Shown: positions 29,811 to 34,709 of the stretch, one piece after another
Numbering within the stretch: position 1 is the stretch's first letter
How the letters are laid out: each line of letters begins with the position of its first letter
DNA from: Candidatus Campbellbacteria bacterium RIFOXYC2_FULL_35_25
Lineage (GTDB): Bacteria > Patescibacteriota > Minisyncoccia > Phycocordibacterales > UBA12079
DNA length: 34,709 nt
NCBI GenBank assembly: GCA_001774495.1
Contig: MFAE01000010.1
Coordinates: forward strand, 2,303 to 37,011
Direction: 5' to 3'
The notes under the pieces: model-generated
What the model saw: the letters and a program-made list of their open reading frames with translations, nothing else
What the model was told of the DNA's origin: nothing
Database searches by the model: none
Translations under genes and position numbers: made by a program

Positions 29811-29948
29811 ATGATAAATAAGTCATTTGTAAAATTCGCTCTTGGATTTTTTTTGCTACTTGTTATTAGTTTTGTTACTATCTTGATTGCTAATAGCTAT
29901 GAAGAAATGGAAGCAAATACTCAAGAGGTGGTTGTGGGTAGTTTGTAG
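29811..29948 (+). CDS. Small single-span membrane protein (45 aa)
   Basis: The ORF begins MINKSFVKFALGFFLLLVIS and has one hydrophobic helix (about 8-27) followed by an acidic outside tail ending QEVVVGSL. The composition is that of a genuine small membrane protein. No SD is seen; AT-rich TTAAAAT/TTAAAT sequence is immediately upstream. It lies between the array and the L10 leader. Confidence 0.45.
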   Translation: MINKSFVKFALGFFLLLVISFVTILIANSYEEMEANTQEVVVGSL

Positions 29949-29953
29949 TTTCC

Positions 29954-29981
29954 TTTACTTTTTGATTCCTTTTGGTATACT
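29954..29981 (+). promoter_or_regulatory. Probable promoter of rplJ-rplL
   Basis: TTTACT (29954-29959), 16-bp spacer, TATACT (29976-29981). Confidence 0.55.
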
Positions 29982-29986
29982 TTTGT

Positions 29987-30080
29987 TTAAATAAAGGCCC
30001 AAGAAGATAGGCACAAGGATTGTTAATAATCCCAAATAAGCTCCTATTTAGGTCGAACTAGCTTTAATGCCTTTATTTTT
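29987..30080 (+). ncRNA. Ribosomal protein L10 leader
   Basis: A structured leader directly before rplJ. The closing stem AAATAAAGGC (29989-29998) pairs with GCCTTTATTT (30069-30078). Inside is a GGATT...AATCC hairpin (about 30018-30031) and conserved-looking AGATAGGCAC and AGGTCGAAC segments. L10 leaders bind L10(L12)4 and repress translation or transcription of rplJL; the T7 run directly after the closing stem suggests attenuation here. Assignment rests on position and structure, not on a covariance search. Confidence 0.7.
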
Positions 30081-30112
30081 TTAATGGCGTTTTTTAATTT
30101 TAAAGAAACGAT

Positions 30113-30601
30113 ATGGCAATTTCGAAAGAAAAAAAGGTTGAGATTTACAAGAATATAAATGGTATTTTGAATGATTCAAAGTCTGTTGTGTTTGTTAATT
30201 TCAAAGGGTTAGGCGTTAAAGATACGACTGATTTAAGAAAAAAACTTCGAGGGGAAGATGTAAATTACATTGTTGCTAAGAAGACTCTTGTAAAAAGAGC
30301 CTTAGGTGAATTAAGTCCAAAAGGGGACATGCCTCAGTTGGATGGTGAATTGGCCTTAGCTTATTCAAATGATTTAATCGCTCCTGCAAGAGGTGTCTAT
30401 GATTTCCAAAAGGGATTTAAAGATAAGATTGCTATCCTAGGAGGTATTTTCGAAGGAAAATATATGGATAAAATGGCAATGACAGAGATTGCTTCCATTC
30501 CACCAATCAAAGTACTTTATGGTCAGTTTGTAAATGTTATAAATTCACCGATACAAGGACTTGTTGTGGCATTGGATAAGATAGCTGAGAAAAAATCATA
30601 A
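30113..30601 (+). CDS. rplJ: Ribosomal protein uL10
   Basis: uL10 forms the base of the L7/L12 stalk. The 162-aa protein has the family core: KKVEIYKNINGILNDSKSVV, FVNFKGLGVKDTTDLRKKL, VNYIVAKKTLVKRAL and FEGKYMDKMAMTEIASIPP. The C-terminal helix (about 140-160) is the L12-binding part. It follows the L10 leader and precedes rplL by 115 bp. No clear SD (AAAGAAAC only). Confidence 0.96.
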   Translation: MAISKEKKVEIYKNINGILNDSKSVVFVNFKGLGVKDTTDLRKKLRGEDVNYIVAKKTLVKRALGELSPKGDMPQLDGELALAYSNDLIAPARGVYDFQKGFKDKIAILGGIFEGKYMDKMAMTEIASIPPIKVLYGQFVNVINSPIQGLVVALDKIAEKKS

Positions 30602-30669
30602 GAAGGTTTTTTCAAATTATAAATTTTAAAAATTAATTTATTAGTTGGTAGTTTGTATATTAGTGAGAA

Positions 30670-30716
30670 AATTTTTACTAAAAACTATAAACTAAAAAAC
30701 TATAAACTAAAATAAT
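30670..30716 (+). promoter_or_regulatory. CTAAAAACTATAAACTA tract upstream of rplL
   Basis: It contains CTAAAAA-type heptamers, two of them changed to CTATAAACTAA, then AATAATATG. It strongly resembles the sequence before 20789. It may hold a secondary promoter that raises L7/L12 over L10, as L12 is needed in four or more copies. Confidence 0.5.
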
Positions 30717-31229
30717 ATGGAAGAAAAAAATGTAGAAGCAACTGAAGAGGTTGCAGAAGTTAAAGAAGAAGTTGCGGTTGAGGAAGCAGTAGCTCCTTCT
30801 GTAGAAGAGGTTAAGGAAAAAGCTCCTGCCCCAGTTGAAGAAACTGAAGAAGTTGTTGTTCCTGCAAAATTTAAAAAATTAGTACAAGAAATTGAAGAAA
30901 TGTCAGTATTGGATCTTCATGAATTAGTAAAGCTTTTTGAAAAGAAGTTTGGTGTGTCAGCAGCAGCTGTCGCTGTAGCTGGTGCCCCTGCTGGAGGAGC
31001 TGATGATGGGGAAGAGAAGAGTTCTTTCACAGTAGAGCTTACATCTGCTGGAGATCAAAAGATTTCTGTTATTAAAGCAGTTAAGGCAGCTTTGGGTCTT
31101 GGACTTAAAGAAGCTAAAGAATTAGTTGATTCTGCTCCCGCTGTATTGAAAGAAGGAGTGAAGAAGGATGACGCTGAAGCTTTGAAAGCAGAGGTAGAGG
31201 CTGCTGGTGGAAAAGTAACACTAAAATAA
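30717..31229 (+). CDS. rplL: Ribosomal protein bL12 with acidic N-terminal extension
   Basis: The stalk protein bL12 recruits translational GTPases. The standard parts are present: dimerisation domain about 50-85 ([20 protein letters not shown]), Ala/Gly hinge (85-100) and C-terminal domain (103-170; [33 protein letters not shown]). Unusually, about 48 extra residues rich in Glu/Val/Ala/Pro precede it ([12 protein letters not shown]), so the protein has 170 aa instead of about 122. An internal ATG (Met62) would cut into the dimerisation domain, so the extension seems real. Confidence 0.95.
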   Translation: MEEKNVEATEEVAEVKEEVAVEEAVAPSVEEVKEKAPAPVEETEEVVVPAKFKKLVQEIEEMSVLDLHELVKLFEKKFGVSAAAVAVAGAPAGGADDGEEKSSFTVELTSAGDQKISVIKAVKAALGLGLKEAKELVDSAPAVLKEGVKKDDAEALKAEVEAAGGKVTLK

Positions 31230-31278
31230 ATAATTTTAAAATAATCCCAATTTAACACTAAACTTTGTCGGTATCAGG

Positions 31279-31321
31279 AAAATTTCTTTCGCCGTATTGC
31301 AATACGTCTCAAAAAATTTTC
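31279..31321. repeat. Nested palindrome GAAAATTT / CGTATTGCAATACG
   Basis: A 14-bp perfect palindrome CGTATTGCAATACG (31293-31306) sits between GAAAATTT (31279-31286) and AAATTTTC (31313-31320), in the gap after rplL. It is followed by CTCTCACCTCCTCG. The role is unknown, perhaps a processing site or inserted element. Confidence 0.55.
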
Positions 31322-31362
31322 TCTCACCTCCTCGTTCAGTATCTAAATTTGAATCATTTTGT

Positions 31363-31400
31363 AAAAATAACCGCACCCTTAGGGGTGCGGTTATTTTTTT
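31363..31400 (+). terminator. Terminator of rplJ-rplL
   Basis: AATAACCGCACCC and GGGTGCGGTTATT form a perfect stem with TTAG loop, followed by TTTTTTT. Confidence 0.95.
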
Positions 31401-31505
31401 TTGTTAAATTTGTAGTTATTGATAAATGTTTCAAAAACCATAGAGCTCTTGTTACTGTGGTTTTTACTTTTGGTTATTTTCAATATTTTGTTATAATATT
31501 CGGAT

Positions 31506-32141
31506 ATGGAAACACTAGGAAAATTATTTGGGAGTCTTGCTAAAGTTAAAATAATGAAATTATTTTTATCTAATGCAGATATTGCTTTTGACAATGAAGA
31601 TATTTCTAAGAGAACGAAGGTAGCTACGGCAGTTCTTAGAAAGGAGCTAAACTTATTGAGTAAGGTTGGGTTGATTAAGAAGAAAATTTTTTTTAAAGAA
31701 ATAAAGAAAAAAGTAAAAAATACGAAAACAAAACAGGTCCAGATTCTGGTAACCAAGAAAAAAACAAACGGCTGGGCTTTGGACGAAAAGTTCCCTTACA
31801 CAAGCGCATTGTATAATTTGCTTGTGAATATGGCGCCTCTTAATTCTTCTTCATTAATAAAGAGACTTAATGGCGCTGGAAAATTAAAATTAGTTTTGGT
31901 TTCGGGTGTTTTTATTCAGAACCCAGATAGCCGAGTAGATATTCTTATTGTAGGGGATAATATTAAAACAGGTAGCTTGGAAAGCGCGATAGGTGTTTTG
32001 GAATCAGAAATTGGAAAAGAGTTGCGATACGTTGTTTTGAAGACGGAAGACTTTAAGTATCGATTAAATATTTACGATAAATTGGTTAGAGATATTCTCG
32101 ACCACCCTCATCAGAAAATAATAAACAGGCTTGGCATCTAA
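31506..32141 (+). CDS. Winged-helix protein with nucleotidyltransferase-like C-terminal domain
   Basis: Residues 1-75 form a winged helix (GSLAKVKIMKLFLSNADIAF, DISKRTKVATAVLRKELNLL). Residues about 120-200 look like a minimal nucleotidyltransferase fold: KLVLVSGVFIQNPDSRVDIL, then VGDNI and YVVLKTEDFKYRLNIYDKLV. The usual catalytic GSxxxGxxxxxSDxD is only partly kept (SGVF...SRVD), so activity is doubtful; a regulator is likely. TATAAT at 31492-31497, 8 nt before the ATG, suggests a leaderless mRNA. Confidence 0.7.
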   Translation: METLGKLFGSLAKVKIMKLFLSNADIAFDNEDISKRTKVATAVLRKELNLLSKVGLIKKKIFFKEIKKKVKNTKTKQVQILVTKKKTNGWALDEKFPYTSALYNLLVNMAPLNSSSLIKRLNGAGKLKLVLVSGVFIQNPDSRVDILIVGDNIKTGSLESAIGVLESEIGKELRYVVLKTEDFKYRLNIYDKLVRDILDHPHQKIINRLGI

Positions 32142-32201
32142 GCTTCTTATTTTTTTGTGAAATTTTAGACAGCACAGTTGATTCTGCGAATTTTTTATAA
32201 T

Positions 32202-34709
32202 ATGAGTTTAAAAAAAGTAAAAAAAAGATCGTCTAGACCTGTAAGATTGTTTTTAATAATTTTTTTGTTTTTTGGAGTAGTAGGGGAAGTCAAGGCAGAC
32301 CCTGTTAAGGTTTTGGTAGATTCGCGTCATGCATATTCCAGTGTTACAAGTACAATTAATCAATTACTGGGGGCAGGACATATTGGTACTGATATTATCG
32401 TTCACAGTACTAATATGGGGGGGTCTGGCCCTTTTTCTACCAGCATCACAACGGCTGTTGACTCAACTACACAGCGCTACGATGAGTTTGGTGTTTTGGT
32501 ACCTTCTCAAGGTCCTTATCAGATTTTCACATCTTCTTGTACCCTTTATGGCGGGGATAATATAACTGAATACAATTATTCGGTTGATTATGATGTGCTT
32601 CACAACTACGCATTTACTGTGGATTTAGGGCTTGATGCTCCACCAGCTTTTCATGTTGCCCCGGGACATGAAATCCATTTTGGTACAGGTTCAGGGATTG
32701 AATGGATATTAGATCAAATAATTTTCCCCAATACTACTTTGTCTGGAACAACAGGGGATAACGCTGGGGTGATGGCATCTCTCCGATATAATCATCCAAC
32801 TTGGAATAATTTTGATGTTAAAGCCGCGCTAAGGCAAACTGGTTCTATTTGGGCTACTGGTTACGACAGCACAGCTTTTGGGTTCGGCCAGGTTGATTAT
32901 GAAGTCGCTAATGCTTTCACTGATAATGAACTATTATTACAACCTCCTTCCGTTAAGGCGGCGGTTACTGGAGGAAAGATTACTTTCACCCTCTATCCTT
33001 TCAAACAAACACGTCGAGTGAAAGAAGTATTGTTTCAGTTTGCCTCCGCTCCAACATTTCATGGGGATGAATTAACTTTGGCTGAAATTGAAGCTTTGGG
33101 TGGCACAAAAATTACGGAAAGCACCAGTGTCTCTGCGCAAACACTCACGCCTATCTACACTGCTGAAACTGACGCATATTTCGTTTGGTTCACGGCTGAC
33201 AATACTGACGATAACACTGCCAGTTTTTCTCGCATTGATACCTACTCTATACTAGGGCCACTTAGCCAAGACAAAACTTCTTTTACGAGTGCTTTCAATA
33301 TTGTTTCCCCAACCAACAACGCAGTTTCCGCATCCCAGTCTCCTTCATTTGTCTGGCAAGAAGCTGAAAGTTATTTTGGCATCGCAAAATACCAGTTGTT
33401 TATTGATGGAGTTCTGAACAAGGATGATATAACCGGCACCTCCGCAACCCCAACCGGAGAATTGTCGCCAGGCACACACACTTGGTACATTAAAGTTTTC
33501 AATGATGATGGTGACACTATCTCTTCAACATCAACATTTACACTAAATGTTATCCCTGGCTACACATCTAACTACACCTTTTATGTCGATAATGTTTTGG
33601 GGGATGATGACGGTGTTGGATCGGAAAATTTACCGTGGGCAAGTTTAACTAAAGCTGGAGAGGTAGTTCAAGCCGGTGATACTGTCGTAATCATCAAAAA
33701 CGAAAATGTTCCATATAGAGAGATGCTTTATTTAAACACACCAGGAACAAGCTCCGGCAGAATAACTTTCAGAGGAATCGACAGCACTCACAAACCAGAA
33801 ATATGGGGAAGTGAAGATGTGTCTGGAGGGTGGATCTCATATGGCGGAGGGAGTGCGAACACCTATCAAAAAACTTTGACTACACAGAATTATATTTTAG
33901 CCACAGGCCCCTCCATTGCTTCACTGGAAAAGAAAACAAAAGGAGGTTCATCTGACACTCTCGGAGAGGGGGAATGGTATTGGGCATCTAATGTTTTGTA
34001 TTATAGAGTAGCTTCTGGGGAAGATATTGATACATTGCACATTGAAGCATCCCAAAGGGCTTATGGTGTTGACTTGGAATATCCAGCCAGTTACATAAAT
34101 TTTCAAGATATCATCGTTAGGTTTGCTTTTTATGGTTTTTTAACCTCTACTTCCTTTACTGGAAATAGAATCGAGGCTCATGATTGTTTAACTGGACTTT
34201 ATATTCAATCATCAATAGGCACTACAATAAAATATTCTATTTTTTCTAATAATAATGTGGGACTATCTGCTAATTTTGCGAGTGATTCTTGGTTGTATAA
34301 TAATATCGCTTACAATAATAGCGATAAGGGTTTTTATTTCTATTTTTACGCTCCCGGAATCATTACAAGAAATAATATTTCAGATAACCCCGTAGCTTTA
34401 GATTTTGATATTGTGTTTTATGCATCATCTCCTGGTTTCAGCGCCTCACATAATAGCTGGTCTACCAGCGGAGATTCTGATTGGGAAAACACCTACAAAG
34501 GTATCAATAACCAAGAGTTAGTCGACCCCTTGTTCGTTGACCCAGCTAACGGAGATTTTCGTTTGCAATCCCTGTCTCCAAACATCGACTCCGGCACCGA
34601 TGTTTCTTTGTCCACCGACTACTCCGGCAACCCCATCTACGGCACCCCCGACATCGGAGCTTACGAATACCAACCACCCTACACAGTAGGAACTCACAAC
34701 ATCCCCACC
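32202..34709 (+). CDS. Large exported surface protein, truncated by window end (836+ aa)
   Basis: The frame is open from ATG 32202 to the last base. A basic start and signal peptide (about 14-35, ending GEVKAD) lead into a region (about 36-250) that looks like a subtilase-type fold: TGSGIEWILDQI, then AALRQTGSIWATGYDSTAFG and FGQVDYEVANAF. I cannot identify the full Asp/His/Ser triad, so it may be inactive. A fibronectin/Ig-like domain (about 365-462) and a parallel beta-helix (about 463-825; TFYVDNVLGDDDG, GRITFRGID) follow, ending in PDIGAYEY. It is probably cell-surface bound. No SD. Confidence 0.7.
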   Translation, partial: MSLKKVKKRSSRPVRLFLIIFLFFGVVGEVKADPVKVLVDSRHAYSSVTSTINQLLGAGHIGTDIIVHSTNMGGSGPFSTSITTAVDSTTQRYDEFGVLVPSQGPYQIFTSSCTLYGGDNITEYNYSVDYDVLHNYAFTVDLGLDAPPAFHVAPGHEIHFGTGSGIEWILDQIIFPNTTLSGTTGDNAGVMASLRYNHPTWNNFDVKAALRQTGSIWATGYDSTAFGFGQVDYEVANAFTDNELLLQPPSVKAAVTGGKITFTLYPFKQTRRVKEVLFQFASAPTFHGDELTLAEIEALGGTKITESTSVSAQTLTPIYTAETDAYFVWFTADNTDDNTASFSRIDTYSILGPLSQDKTSFTSAFNIVSPTNNAVSASQSPSFVWQEAESYFGIAKYQLFIDGVLNKDDITGTSATPTGELSPGTHTWYIKVFNDDGDTISSTSTFTLNVIPGYTSNYTFYVDNVLGDDDGVGSENLPWASLTKAGEVVQAGDTVVIIKNENVPYREMLYLNTPGTSSGRITFRGIDSTHKPEIWGSEDVSGGWISYGGGSANTYQKTLTTQNYILATGPSIASLEKKTKGGSSDTLGEGEWYWASNVLYYRVASGEDIDTLHIEASQRAYGVDLEYPASYINFQDIIVRFAFYGFLTSTSFTGNRIEAHDCLTGLYIQSSIGTTIKYSIFSNNNVGLSANFASDSWLYNNIAYNNSDKGFYFYFYAPGIITRNNISDNPVALDFDIVFYASSPGFSASHNSWSTSGDSDWENTYKGINNQELVDPLFVDPANGDFRLQSLSPNIDSGTDVSLSTDYSGNPIYGTPDIGAYEYQPPYTVGTHNIPT

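Overview
The window is a piece of a bacterial chromosome that most resembles a Candidate Phyla Radiation (Patescibacteria) genome, probably Parcubacteria/Paceibacteria. This is inferred from several features: an AT-rich background, compact housekeeping genes with short AT-rich leaders and almost no Shine-Dalgarno (SD) sequences, many small membrane proteins of unknown function, a very large surface-protein complement, an EF-P without the usual PGKG loop, and intergenic spaces full of short palindromes and purine-rich microsatellites. No 16S rRNA is present to prove the lineage.

Layout. 1-385: two tRNA-Thr genes and a broken tRNA-Thr-like copy beside a 24-bp repeat. 452-2202 (minus): three membrane proteins, one of the Bax inhibitor-1 family. 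2353-5933 (plus): YdjM-like membrane protein, RsmI, TatD-type nuclease, then the classic rpsF-ssb-rpsR block. 6080-6589: a self-contained orphan gene with SD and strong terminator. 6796-12795 (minus): efp, recA, four small membrane or exported proteins, a four-helix-bundle protein and ftsK. 13322-14071: a winged-helix protein whose promoter and coding sequence are full of TGTCYT/ARGACA boxes. 14997-18539: a large exported S-layer-like protein with a peptidoglycan-binding domain. 19268-23104: TPR protein, a 66-aa SD-led gene, SIMPL protein, a REP-associated tyrosine transposase (RAYT) with matching palindromes around and inside it, and an NTF2-like protein. 23077-27138: a 1353-aa Zn-phospholipase-C-like / lamin-tail / beta-helix surface protein. 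29811-31229: a small membrane protein, L10 leader, rplJ and rplL. 31506-32141: HTH-nucleotidyltransferase-like protein. 32202-end: a surface protein running off the window.

The most unusual region is 27205-29690 on the minus strand. Seven consecutive, separately promoted and separately terminated short transcription units lie there. All seven carry a perfect TTGACA -35 box, exactly 16 bp of spacer and a TATTAT-like -10 box, and each ends in a GC-rich terminator hairpin. Three encode small SD-led proteins (41 aa; an 84-aa exported protein; a 180-aa exported protein with a CXXCH motif). Four look like 100-150-nt C-rich structured RNAs without a convincing ORF. This is the best candidate for an undescribed system.

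A second theme is translation initiation. I see a clear SD only in the small self-contained genes (6080, 20304 and the three ORFs of the array), while conventional genes here have none and several appear leaderless. A third theme is repeats: inverted REP-like palindromes tied to the RAYT, GAA/TTC-triloop hairpins, (CTAAAAA)n tracts upstream of start codons, and purine-rich repeats that have grown into the ftsK coding sequence.
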